Shown: positions 56,343 through 64,000 of the stretch, in pieces
Position numbering within the stretch: the first letter of the stretch is position 1
How the letters are laid out: each line of letters begins with the position of its first letter
NCBI RefSeq assembly: GCF_013327855.1
Contig: NZ_JABUMX010000002.1
Coordinates: 620,001-684,000 of the forward strand
Direction of reading: 5' to 3'
Length of the DNA: 64,000 bases
Source: Phyllobacterium pellucidum
GTDB taxonomy: Bacteria; Pseudomonadota; Alphaproteobacteria; Rhizobiales; Rhizobiaceae
Position numbers and translations under genes: made by a program
The notes under the pieces: generated by a model
The model's database searches: none
Seen by the model: the letters and a program-made list of their open reading frames with translations, nothing else
Told to the model about the DNA's origin: nothing

Positions 56343-56374
56343 GAGAGGGACGGGCGAAAGCTCGTTCCTCTCTC
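56343..56374 (-). terminator. Terminator of the OYE-type reductase gene
   Basis: On the minus strand AGAGAGGAACGAGC pairs with GCCCGTCCCTCTCT (one wobble, one mismatch) around a TTTC loop, followed by TTCT. It lies 65 bases after the stop at 56439. Confidence 0.65.
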
Positions 56375-56438
56375 CGAAGCCTGGTCACGACACTGCGTTT
56401 CCAAGCATCCCAGGATCTAGTCGCAGAGCTCGCAACGG

Positions 56439-57536
56439 CTATGCCGCCCGGTAGCGATTGAGCCAATGCGCATAGGGCGCTGGCAGAATCCAGGCAGGCT
56501 TTTCTACGCCGAGTTCCGTCGCCGCCTTGTACGGCCAGTGCGGATCGGCGAGCAATGGACGTGCCAGCATGACGAGATCGACCGAACCATCGCGCACAAG
56601 CCCCTCGGCCTGTTGCGGCGTGCTGATGTACCAGGAGGTCGAAGCCGGCAACGCCGTTTCGCGGCGCACGCGCGCTGCGATCGGACCGAGGAACGCCGGT
56701 CCCCAGGGAATATCGGCCTTGCCTAGGGAGAAGCCGATGCTGACATCGATGAAATCGAGCCCTTCCGCCTTCATCTGCTTGATCAGCTCAATTGCCTCGC
56801 CCAGGGTTTCCTCGTCATTGCCGTCAAACTCGATGACGCCGAGACGCGCAGCGAGCGGCAGGTTTTCCGGCCAGACGGCGCGCACTGCCTTCAGTGTCTC
56901 AAGCAGGAAGCGGCTGCGGTTTTCAAAACTGCCGCCATATTCGTCGGTGCGCTGGTTCGAGTGCTTGGAAAGAAAGCTCTGCGCCAGATAGCCGTGGGCG
57001 AAATGCAGCACCAGCCATTGAAAGCCGCTCGCCAACGCGCGCTTGGCGCTATCGACGAATGCCTGCTTGACGCGTTCGATATCGGCCTTGGTCATTTCAT
57101 GCGGAACCTTGCTGAGGCCTCCGCCATAGGCGATCGGTGATGGCGCGATTGTTTCCCAGCCACGCGGATCGCCGGCCGGGATATGGTCGTCGCCTTCCCA
57201 GGGCCGGTTCGCACTGGCCTTGCGCCCTGCATGACCGATCTGGATTCCCGGAACAGCACCAGCATCCTTGATCAACTGCACATTCGGTGCGAGGGCAGCG
57301 GCTTGTTCGTCGTTCCACAGACCCACGCAATTCGGGGTGATCCGCCCTTCAGGCGAGACGCCGGTTGCCTCGACCAAAACGAGACCTGCGCCACCGCGCG
57401 CGAGCGACCCGAGATGCACGTTGTGCCAATCGTTGACGAGACCGTCATTGGCGGAATACTGGCACATGGGCGATGCAGCGATGCGATTGCGCAGCGTGAC
57501 GTCCTTGAGGGTGAATGGGTCAAAAAGCGATGCCAT
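56439..57536 (-). CDS. Old-yellow-enzyme reductase (YqjM/NamA class)
   Basis: The 365-residue flavin TIM-barrel enzyme reduces activated C=C bonds with NADPH. SPMCQYSANDG holds the flavin-tuning Cys typical of the YqjM class; QIGHAGRKAS and LHFAHGYLAQSFLSKHSNQRTDEYGGS hold the substrate-binding His pair region (family HxAHGYL), and VMLARPLLADP is the phosphate site. It is divergent from an ArsR-type gene, with palindromes between them, so induction by a reactive compound is likely. Confidence 0.9.
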   Translation of the reverse strand: MASLFDPFTLKDVTLRNRIAASPMCQYSANDGLVNDWHNVHLGSLARGGAGLVLVEATGVSPEGRITPNCVGLWNDEQAAALAPNVQLIKDAGAVPGIQIGHAGRKASANRPWEGDDHIPAGDPRGWETIAPSPIAYGGGLSKVPHEMTKADIERVKQAFVDSAKRALASGFQWLVLHFAHGYLAQSFLSKHSNQRTDEYGGSFENRSRFLLETLKAVRAVWPENLPLAARLGVIEFDGNDEETLGEAIELIKQMKAEGLDFIDVSIGFSLGKADIPWGPAFLGPIAARVRRETALPASTSWYISTPQQAEGLVRDGSVDLVMLARPLLADPHWPYKAATELGVEKPAWILPAPYAHWLNRYRAA

Positions 57537-57576
57537 ATATTATTCTCCAATCTGGCTTGCCGAATTTCTTTGATAG

Positions 57577-57592
57577 TTCGATAATATTCGAA
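57577..57592. promoter_or_regulatory. Palindrome TTCGATAATATTCGAA, probable ArsR-type operator
   Basis: Inverted repeat TTCGA-N6-TCGAA between the divergent reductase and ArsR genes, overlapping the likely reductase promoter. Confidence 0.6.
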
Positions 57593-57603
57593 CAATAGCA
57601 ATA

Positions 57604-57617
57604 CACAAAATTTTGTG
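57604..57617. promoter_or_regulatory. Perfect palindrome CACAAAATTTTGTG
   Basis: A 14-bp perfect palindrome 15 bases before the ArsR-type start. It could be a second operator for the same regulator. Confidence 0.5.
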
Positions 57618-57631
57618 GTACTTTATCGGCC

Positions 57632-57934
57632 ATGAGACAGTTCCGTCATCCATCAGTTTCCGAATTGCAGGTCGCGTCAGTTCTATATGCCCTGAGCGAC
57701 CCGGTGCGCCTCTCCATAGTGCGGCAACTTGCGCGCGAGGGTGAGGCGACATGCGCGGCTCTTGACGGCGGGCGCCCCAAATCCAGCATGTCGCACCATT
57801 TCCGGGTGCTGCGCGAGTCGGGCATCGTCCACACCCGCAATGATGGGACGTCACACATGAATACCCTACGCCGAGACGATCTGGACAGCGCTTTTCCAGG
57901 ACTGCTGGGGGCCATTCTCTCGGTCCCGCGCTGA
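57632..57934 (+). CDS. ArsR-family winged-helix regulator
   Basis: The 100-residue protein is a bare ArsR winged helix: LYALSDPVRLSIVRQLAREGEATC, KSSMSHHFRVLRESGIVHTR as recognition helix region, and a short C-terminal helix. The Cys and His pattern for metal sensing is incomplete (one Cys, in EATCAAL), so it may sense an electrophile or another ligand. It most likely represses the divergent OYE-type gene and itself. Confidence 0.87.
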   Translation: MRQFRHPSVSELQVASVLYALSDPVRLSIVRQLAREGEATCAALDGGRPKSSMSHHFRVLRESGIVHTRNDGTSHMNTLRRDDLDSAFPGLLGAILSVPR

Positions 57935-58368
57935 ACAAAATGATATTTCTGCGAACAAAGGTCTATAATTTATCAGACCTTGGGGCGGCCGAACTTCATC
58001 GGCGATCAAATGACCAATTATTAATGAAGTACACGCGAACGCTTACAGCTAGTTGTGTTATCTCATGGTCGCGACGCCAGCCACCCATCGACGCGCTTCG
58101 AAAATACAAATCCAATCAAATGGAACATTCTACAATGTTATACTTATATAATTAATAGATATACCAAATCAATATGAAATAGTACTTTTTAGAACTGGAA
58201 CCACATATTTTTTCATACATGACTTGAAAATATCATCTTAATGAAAATGTACTATGAGGCGATAAAGACATTGGTAACTATTAAAAAAAATGCTAAGTAC
58301 ATTAACGAATGCCGAACGTAAAAAATCTAACATGGGGAATTACGAACTCACGTATTTGAGGGCTTTGC
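57935..58368. other. AT-rich intergenic block upstream of GGDEF-EAL gene
   Basis: About 430 bases, the last 280 much richer in A and T than the rest of the window, with many TpA steps and no supportable gene. It may hold a promoter bound by a MucR/Ros-type or other AT-binding regulator, or be a remnant of acquired DNA. Confidence 0.5.
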
Positions 58369-60708
58369 GTGTCGTCCAAGTTCCACACAGTTGACGCGAT
58401 CCGATCGATCTTCGGAATGCGCGGCGCCATAAATCCGGCAGTCAAACGCCGTGTTTATGCCGAGCAGATGGACGTCGCCCTGCGACTGGCGCCATTCACG
58501 GTGCTTGTTGCGATGTGCGTGGTATTTGTCGTTGCCTATGTCTTCTGGAATCTCGGACCCCGCCCGTATCTCGCCGGTGTCGCGACGGTGGTGGCGCTGT
58601 TGACCGTTGGTTCGCTGTTCGCGTGCACGCAATGGTACAAGCTGCCGAAGGTGAAAGAGCTTGGCTTCGATGCCATCAAGTACCTTATTATCGTCTCGGC
58701 GCTCTACGGTATTTGCCTCGCCAGCATACCGCTTATGCTGTTCCTCGACGCCGACCCATATCACCGGTTGTTGATCGCCTGTACTGCGGCGGGTCTCATG
58801 GCCACGGGTATCGGTGTCGCGGTCGTGCCGCTTGCGGCAATCGCCTATTCCGGCACGATCATCACGGGGTCCTTCTTCGCCCTCGCCTCTACCGGCGAAG
58901 ATTTCTTTCTTTTCATTGCAATCCTGCTCGCGTTCTACGCGCTTTTTATACTGTTCACGATCGTGCACATGAGCAACCTCATCGTCATGCGCACGCTGGA
59001 TCAGATCAAGGTTGAACAGCAGAAGGAAGTGATCAGTCTCCTGCTCTATGATTTCGAAGAGAATGCCAGCGACTGGATTTGGGAAACGGATGCTGACCTC
59101 AAGCTGCAGCACACCTCCCCCCGCCTTGCCCAGATCGCCGCCAAGACGACGAAGGAATTGCAGGGCATGCCCTTCGCGCAACTTTTCAAGGTCGATCAGT
59201 CGCATGCGGAAGAAGCGACGCAGGTCGGTTCCATCTGGCAGGCCATCGAGAACCGCACCACATTCCGCAACCATATTCTCCCGGTCAATATTCGCGGCGA
59301 GACACGCTGGTGGTCACTGACTGGCAAGGCCATATTCGATAATGCCGGCAAGTTTGTCGGCTACCGCGGCGTTGGTTCCGATGTGACGGCTGCCAAGCAG
59401 TCCGACGACCAGCTTTCCTATCTTGCCCGCTACGATGTGCTGACCGACCTGCCGAACCGCACGCTGTTTACCGATCAGCTCGGCCAAGCGACCAAGGACC
59501 TCGAGAAAGGCCTGCGCAGCTTCGCCGTATTCTGCATCGATCTCGACGAGTTCAAGACTGTCAATGACAGTTTCGGTCACGGCATTGGCGACCAGTTGCT
59601 AAAGCAGGTGGCCGACCGGCTGCGCGGCACCTCGCCAGCCACCTACACGGTGGCACGCCTTTCCGGAGATGAATTCGCGCTGCTTGCGCGCGGAGCGGAC
59701 CAGGCCGCGGCGACTGAACTTGCCGAACAATTGGTGCAGAGCATCTCCCAGCCCTTCTGGATCGATGGTATCCAGATCAACATTCACATCAGCATCGGTA
59801 TCGCGATAGCGCCGACCGACAGCGTCAACGACATCATGCGCTGTGCTGACCTTGCGCTCTATCGCACCAAGAACGAGGGCCGCAACAGCTACCGGTTCTA
59901 CGAAGTCGAAATGGATGCACGCATCGAGGCAAAACGCGCCCTGGCCATGGATCTGCGCGGGGCGTTGGCCCGGCAGGAATTTATCCTGCATTTCCAGCCC
60001 ATCGTTTCGGCCCAGACGCTGAAGACAGTCGGCTTCGAGACACTCTTGCGCTGGAAACACCCGGTTCATGGCTTCATCTCGCCAACGATCTTCATTCCGA
60101 TCGCGGAAGAATCGGGCAATATCATCCCGCTTGGCGAATGGATCATCCAGGAAGCGTGCCGCATCGCCGCCGGTTGGCCACAGGATATCCACGTGGCCGT
60201 CAATATTTCAGCGATCCAGTTTCGCCATTCCGATCTCGCCTCGATCGTTCGCGACGCGCTCAGCAAGAACAACCTCAAGCCGAACCGTCTTGAGCTTGAA
60301 ATCACGGAATCGGTCTTTCTCGAAGCCAATGTCGCCGCGATCTCGCTGCTGCGCCAGTTCCGCGCCATGGGCGTCAGCATAGCGCTCGACGATTTCGGTA
60401 CCGGCTATTCCAGCTTGAGCTATCTGCGCAAGATGCCGTTCGACAAGATCAAGATCGACCAGTCCTTCGTGCGCGATCTACCGCACAATCGCGGAAGTCT
60501 CGCCATCATCCGGGCGGTGATGGGCCTTGGCGCCAGCATGGGCATGAAGATCACCGCCGAGGGCGTCGAAACCCGCGAGCAGCTCGCCTGCCTGCAAAAG
60601 GAAGGCTGCGATCAGGTACAGGGCTTCCTCTTCAGCCCCGCCGAGCCGGTGGAGAAGACCTTCGAACTCCTGACGTTCGACAGCGAGCGCTATCAGGTCG
60701 CAAGCTGA
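58369..60708 (+). CDS. Membrane PAS-GGDEF-EAL c-di-GMP protein
   Basis: The 779-residue protein has five or six N-terminal membrane helices (about 38-200), a PAS-like sensor (about 235-345), a GGDEF domain (about 350-515) with LTDLPNRTLF and the active-loop sequence RLSGDEF (Ser for the first Gly), and an EAL domain (about 525-770) in which EAL is ETL. The other EAL residues are in place: NIS, ELEITES, DDFGTGYSS, KIDQSF, EGVET and QGF. Phosphodiesterase activity is plausible; cyclase activity is possible because SGDEF is sometimes active. The GTG start lies downstream of an AT-rich block. Confidence 0.92.
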   Translation: MSSKFHTVDAIRSIFGMRGAINPAVKRRVYAEQMDVALRLAPFTVLVAMCVVFVVAYVFWNLGPRPYLAGVATVVALLTVGSLFACTQWYKLPKVKELGFDAIKYLIIVSALYGICLASIPLMLFLDADPYHRLLIACTAAGLMATGIGVAVVPLAAIAYSGTIITGSFFALASTGEDFFLFIAILLAFYALFILFTIVHMSNLIVMRTLDQIKVEQQKEVISLLLYDFEENASDWIWETDADLKLQHTSPRLAQIAAKTTKELQGMPFAQLFKVDQSHAEEATQVGSIWQAIENRTTFRNHILPVNIRGETRWWSLTGKAIFDNAGKFVGYRGVGSDVTAAKQSDDQLSYLARYDVLTDLPNRTLFTDQLGQATKDLEKGLRSFAVFCIDLDEFKTVNDSFGHGIGDQLLKQVADRLRGTSPATYTVARLSGDEFALLARGADQAAATELAEQLVQSISQPFWIDGIQINIHISIGIAIAPTDSVNDIMRCADLALYRTKNEGRNSYRFYEVEMDARIEAKRALAMDLRGALARQEFILHFQPIVSAQTLKTVGFETLLRWKHPVHGFISPTIFIPIAEESGNIIPLGEWIIQEACRIAAGWPQDIHVAVNISAIQFRHSDLASIVRDALSKNNLKPNRLELEITESVFLEANVAAISLLRQFRAMGVSIALDDFGTGYSSLSYLRKMPFDKIKIDQSFVRDLPHNRGSLAIIRAVMGLGASMGMKITAEGVETREQLACLQKEGCDQVQGFLFSPAEPVEKTFELLTFDSERYQVAS

Positions 60709-60754
60709 GCAGCGTGATCGTTGAGCTTCCCGCTAAGCATTCCCTGTTAAAATA
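60709..60754. other. Short spacer after the GGDEF-EAL gene
   Basis: Untranslated sequence between the stop at 60708 and the candidate RNA; no feature seen. Confidence 0.4.
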
Positions 60755-60880
60755 GAAACAATTCTGTTTCCCGGATGGCTAGACAATCCACGCGGAAGGC
60801 AGCAAAGCCGATGTTCACGCATCGGACAAAGGCACCTCGGAAAGTTGCAGAACGCCAGCCGGAAACCCGGAGGCCCGAGA
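60755..60880 (-). ncRNA. Candidate structured RNA with terminator
   Basis: On the minus strand, GTTTCCGGCTGGC (from 60866) can pair over about 12 bp with GCCATCCGGGAAAC (to 60766), enclosing the perfect hairpin CCGATG-CGTGAA-CATCGG. Right after it GAAACA-GAAT-TGTTTC then TATTTT forms an intrinsic terminator (60770-60750). The closing stem and the terminator share GAAAC, so they exclude each other. No gene follows on this strand, so it is either the 3' leader end of a small RNA or the 3' UTR of the gene ending at 61013. I could not match it to 6S RNA or another family. Confidence 0.4.
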
Positions 60881-61012
60881 CCGCCCCTCCCCCGGTTGAA
60901 TAGGAACAACCTACTCGACGCCTCTGTGCGGACACTGATGTCGTTGCGCACTCTCAACTGGAACGAACAAGCCGGCAATGCGACCCTTGGGGCTATCGCA
61001 GGGATGATTGAG

Positions 61013-62836
61013 TTAAGCCTGCCGCTTTGCCTTGACGTCAGCGATGTTCGGCCGGTGGTTGGGTGACAGGCGCGAGTCTTTCGGCCAATAGGCAAGGAAA
61101 CCCTTGATCACTTCGCCCGGAATATCCAGTGGGCTGTAGTTCTCCCGATCGACGAACATCAGCGATTGCTCGCCATGGCCGAGCAGGCCCTGCGTCGCGC
61201 TGTGGATCTCATGTTCGAGCGTGACGAACTTGCGATTGTGTCTGGCGATCTTGATGCGCACGCTGATCTGCTCGAACTCCTTCGATTCACGCCGGTAATC
61301 ATGAGTGAACGAGCGCGTCAGGATATAGAAGCGTGTCGTCGCCAGGTCGAAATCCGGCATGCAAACATTGAAGAAAAGTTCGCGGGCCTTGCCAACCCAG
61401 CGCACATAGTTGGCGAAGTAGACGTTGCCGACCGAATTCGTATCGTCATAGGTGGGAATGAGTTGCATGACGAACCATTCGCCGTCGAACCCATGCGAAG
61501 GCGACATCTCATCGCCCTGGGCGACAGGCGTGCCAATCGGCGAAGGCGACATCATGCGGATTGGCTGATCGACAATCTCGACCGGTATCGCCTTCGAGGC
61601 CGGACCGAATATTTCGATGATCACGGGTAGCGCGCCGATCAAGCCGATCAACGGCGAAAGGGCCAGGAATTCCGGTATTGGCTGGACATAACCGATTACG
61701 AAGATAACCGCCGATCCGCAGCCGATCAGAAAGCTCAGAACCGGATCAAACTTCGGCTTCGCGCCCAATGCCTCACAGGCGAGATTTGCCGCAGCGCTCA
61801 CGAAAAGCGTCGCGAACGGCATCATGAAATACATGAGCGAGAAGTTCGCGGGTACGGCCGTAAAGGCAACCCAGACAGCACCGATCAGCAGCCAGAGCGG
61901 CGACGAAGCAATCCCGTCGGGGATTAGGGCCAGCAACGGACTGTTGCTGCGCATGTTCTTTCCCTTCAAGAACCATGCCGTCGCGCAGTAGTAGCTGTCG
62001 ACAGTCGAAGCAAGAGCGATCGTCGTCCAGATGACAAAGGCAATGGCGAGATAGGACTGGCCGTTTTCGGCGGCGAGTACCGTCGCTGCCGATACAGCGC
62101 CCTGCGCGCTCGGCAAGCCGTCGATAGAAAGAATGCTGCCGATCGGGCCGACTGCCGACGCCGTCAAGGCGTTCAGAAACAGAAAGCCGAAGAATATGAG
62201 GGCGCCGACGCCATAGGCGAGGCCGACATTCCCGCCTTCACGCTTGATTGTGACTGCACGCTGCCAATGCTGGATATCGAGCCAGGGCCCGAGCAGGAAG
62301 CCAATGATCGTGGGCAGGACCAGGCCGTAAAAGCGGCTATCGAACTGGGCAAGCGGCACGCCGGGATAGGTGGACGTTTCACGCAGGCCAACAAGAAGAA
62401 CGATCCCAGCGGAAACGCCGACGACCGTATAGACGATGTGCAAGAGTTTGATCTGCTGCAACGTCAGCGCGTGGCCGATGGCGCAGGCAAAGAGCAACAG
62501 CATCGCAACACCGATCGACGAGCCTTCGCCGACGATCGGCTGCCAGAGATAGGCCACGAAGCCGAAAATGGTGACGACGAGCGCCGCCATCTGGAAGAGG
62601 AGGAAAACCCCCGCGTAGCGGCCCTCTATGTCCTTCATGATCTGGTCCGGCGAGCGCTTGGTGCGCCCCAGGATAAAGCCGAACAGCCAAAGGCCCGCGA
62701 CATTGGAGATGGCAAAGCCGAAGAATCCGAGCCAGCCATAGGTGAGGGTCACGTGGATCGAATAAAAGAACCCCAGACCCCATAGCCAGGACAAGCCAAT
62801 TGTTGGCGCCCACAAAAGATTCCGCACGACTGTCAT
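61013..62836 (-). CDS. Polytopic transporter-like protein fused to a hotdog thioesterase
   Basis: The 607-residue protein has about 12 membrane helices in residues 10-420, with PTIIGFLLGPWLDIQHWQRA and IALASTVDSYY resembling sodium:solute symporter-like proteins, then a loop (about 420-455) and a hotdog domain (about 458-590). The latter has IPTYDDTNSVGNVYFANYVRWVGKARE, the 4HBT acyl-CoA thioesterase motif with the catalytic-type Asp. A C-terminal tail follows. The fusion suggests release of an acyl or aryl-CoA product coupled to transport, or sensing by the hotdog domain. The gene stands alone; the minus-strand RNA candidate lies beyond its stop. Confidence 0.75.
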   Translation of the reverse strand: MTVVRNLLWAPTIGLSWLWGLGFFYSIHVTLTYGWLGFFGFAISNVAGLWLFGFILGRTKRSPDQIMKDIEGRYAGVFLLFQMAALVVTIFGFVAYLWQPIVGEGSSIGVAMLLLFACAIGHALTLQQIKLLHIVYTVVGVSAGIVLLVGLRETSTYPGVPLAQFDSRFYGLVLPTIIGFLLGPWLDIQHWQRAVTIKREGGNVGLAYGVGALIFFGFLFLNALTASAVGPIGSILSIDGLPSAQGAVSAATVLAAENGQSYLAIAFVIWTTIALASTVDSYYCATAWFLKGKNMRSNSPLLALIPDGIASSPLWLLIGAVWVAFTAVPANFSLMYFMMPFATLFVSAAANLACEALGAKPKFDPVLSFLIGCGSAVIFVIGYVQPIPEFLALSPLIGLIGALPVIIEIFGPASKAIPVEIVDQPIRMMSPSPIGTPVAQGDEMSPSHGFDGEWFVMQLIPTYDDTNSVGNVYFANYVRWVGKARELFFNVCMPDFDLATTRFYILTRSFTHDYRRESKEFEQISVRIKIARHNRKFVTLEHEIHSATQGLLGHGEQSLMFVDRENYSPLDIPGEVIKGFLAYWPKDSRLSPNHRPNIADVKAKRQA

Positions 62837-63093
62837 GACTATCCAGCTTTAAAAACGCAACTCTACAGCTTCAAACTTTAGTCGATGTTATTCGCTCCGA
62901 TAAGTCAATGATCGTGCTTGTTGTGGCAAGTTGGAGAACCAGAATTTCTCGTCCTGTTCAGCGAAGCACCATCAACGACCCGGCGGTAATGTCGACCGGT
63001 GCAGCATAGGATCCATTAGTGTCAAAATCGTTGCAATCGATCTCGGCGGAATTCGCGTATGAGTTGCAGTGCCCGCCGGATTTTGAGCGAGGG
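62837..63093. other. Intergenic region
   Basis: No supportable gene. A minus-strand frame running from 63146 ends here with a Ser/Asp/Asn-rich tail; it overlaps the phosphatase gene in another frame and is not accepted. Confidence 0.4.
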
Positions 63094-63894
63094 CTAAAGC
63101 CCGGCGATTGCCCGCAGGTCGTCCACGGCGCCCTCGGCGGCGGCAAGCACCGGCGATCCCTTGGTCAACGCCTCGCCTTGAACCGGGAAGGGGTGATGCC
63201 AGCCCCCCGCCTCCTTGACGAGGCAATAACCCGCCATGCAATCCCACGCATGCATATAGGGCTCATAGTAGCCGACGAGGCGTCCGGCCGCGACATAGGC
63301 GAGCATCAGCGCACCCGAACCGTTGCGGATGAAATTTCCCCCGGCATCAAGCAGGCGCTCCACGATCCCCGCCAGCGCTGCTGGCGCAACGTGACTGTTG
63401 GCTCCGATGCCCGTCACCGCATTGCGGACGGTCCGGTCGGAGCCGAGTTTCAACGGCCGGCCGTTGAGGGTAGCGCCGAGCCCCTGAGCCGCAGCGTATA
63501 ATTCGTCGTTGCACGGGACATGAATGACGCCTATCGCGATCTCTTCTCCTGCAAGGACGGCGATGGAGACGCACCAGGTCGGCATGCCGTTGACGAACGG
63601 GCTCGTGCCGTCGATCGGATCGACGACCCAGGTGAAACCGGAGGCTCCCGCGCTCAGGCCATGTTCCTCGCCGAGGATCGCATCTTGCGGAAAAGCGGCT
63701 GCGATTTTTTGGCGGATGAGATCTTCAACCTCGCGATCGGCGATCGAAACAACGTCATGCGGATCGGCCTTGGTCTCGATCACGAGCCGTTCCCGCGCAT
63801 TGAAGTAGGCAAGAGCCTTCGCTCCGGCCTCTGCGGCCATTGTCTTGGCAAGGGCAAAGCGAGCCTCAAGCTCCGCTTGGGTATGCGATGTCAT
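63094..63894 (-). CDS. Inositol-monophosphatase-family phosphatase
   Basis: The 266-residue protein has the metal-binding motifs of the family: ILGEEHG (Glu), VVDPIDGTSPF (Asp-Pro-Ile-Asp-Gly-Thr) and HAWDCMAGYCLVKEAGG near the C-terminus. Substrates in the family include inositol phosphate, histidinol phosphate, fructose bisphosphate and PAP. HAWD here plus GANSHV point to IMPase-type rather than HisN or CysQ with certainty lacking. It starts 23 bases after the end of a probable ABC ATPase gene, so it may belong to that operon. Confidence 0.87.
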   Translation of the reverse strand: MTSHTQAELEARFALAKTMAAEAGAKALAYFNARERLVIETKADPHDVVSIADREVEDLIRQKIAAAFPQDAILGEEHGLSAGASGFTWVVDPIDGTSPFVNGMPTWCVSIAVLAGEEIAIGVIHVPCNDELYAAAQGLGATLNGRPLKLGSDRTVRNAVTGIGANSHVAPAALAGIVERLLDAGGNFIRNGSGALMLAYVAAGRLVGYYEPYMHAWDCMAGYCLVKEAGGWHHPFPVQGEALTKGSPVLAAAEGAVDDLRAIAGL

Positions 63895-63916
63895 GTCTTT
63901 TCCTCGGTACGAGCGA

Positions 63917-64000
63917 TCAGTTGTTGATAATGGCGATTCCGCGGTGATGGAAGCCGATGCTCACATTGGTCGCCGGTGCAAGATTCCTGTCGATTGCCGG
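63917..64000 (-). CDS. C-terminal end of a probable ABC importer ATPase
   Basis: The last 27 codons before the TGA at 63917-63919 read ...NLAPATNVSIGFHHRGIAIINN. The rhythm is that of the final strands of a TOBE domain in sugar or polyamine importer ATPases. Only the tail is in the window, so this is tentative. Confidence 0.4.
   Translation of the reverse strand, partial: PAIDRNLAPATNVSIGFHHRGIAIINN

Noticed and set aside
57940-58155. 71-codon open frame in the AT-rich block
   Set aside because: Composition changes along its length and there is no ribosome site; likely chance.
62958-63146. Minus-strand frame ending in a Ser/Asp/Asn-rich tail
   Set aside because: Its first half overlaps the phosphatase gene in another frame; it could be the end of a lost gene, but there is no independent evidence.

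Overview
The window looks like a chromosomal segment of an alphaproteobacterium of the order Hyphomicrobiales (Rhizobiales), probably in or near the Rhizobiaceae, Phyllobacteriaceae or Brucellaceae. The basis is a GC-rich coding style, the mraZ / RNase P RNA / murein hydrolase neighbourhood, BtaA-BtaB betaine-lipid synthesis, an ArsR-methyltransferase regulator coupled to metF, and a B12-riboswitch-controlled bluB. I found no tRNA, rRNA, transposase or CRISPR array. Most of the window is ordinary core and transport genome with one or two accessory patches.

Layout. 0-4.3 kb: the 5' part of mraZ with MraZ-type repeats upstream, rnpB, a lytic transglycosylase, an AmpD-like amidase, a TerB/J-domain protein and a lipoprotein, all on the minus strand. 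4.5-8.2 kb: a fused 5-oxoprolinase, then a GNAT acetyltransferase that loses its C-terminus at about 8.5 kb, where a second, class-I-like aroA begins; that aroA has a defective or non-canonical 5' end. 10.2-12.2 kb: btaAB behind a Pho box. 12.2-18.3 kb: cell-wall hydrolases, a PLP decarboxylase, an EamA exporter and a 28-residue membrane peptide. 18.4-22.3 kb: sahR-like/metF, DUF2293, bluB with its riboswitch, and a MOSC protein. 22.5-25.6 kb: an MT-A70 methyltransferase facing a BglII-like endonuclease (candidate restriction-modification pair), then ettA. 26-32.7 kb: a hydrolase / CoA-transferase / ThDP-enzyme operon and a GT2 / LAB_N / GT39 operon for glycan transfer at the membrane.

32.7-35.3 kb is the most unusual block. 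A protein with a PD-(D/E)XK-like C-terminus is flanked by two near-identical copies of a small protein, and the first small gene and the central gene share a duplicated upstream region carrying two palindromes. It reads as an uncharacterised toxin with duplicated immunity genes.

35.3-48.9 kb: ugd, an aldo-keto reductase, and two divergent operons that together form an ABC-importer-based salvage route for peptidoglycan amino sugars (import, kinase, MurQ, NagA, NagB-II and a GntR/UTRA regulator), followed by pncA. 49.0-53.3 kb: ugpBAEC behind a second Pho box, so phosphate scavenging and phosphorus-free lipid synthesis in this window probably share PhoB control. 53.3-64 kb: metNIQ, an OYE-type reductase with a divergent ArsR regulator, a GGDEF-EAL protein, a candidate structured RNA, a transporter-thioesterase fusion, an inositol-monophosphatase-family protein and the last codons of a probable ABC ATPase gene.
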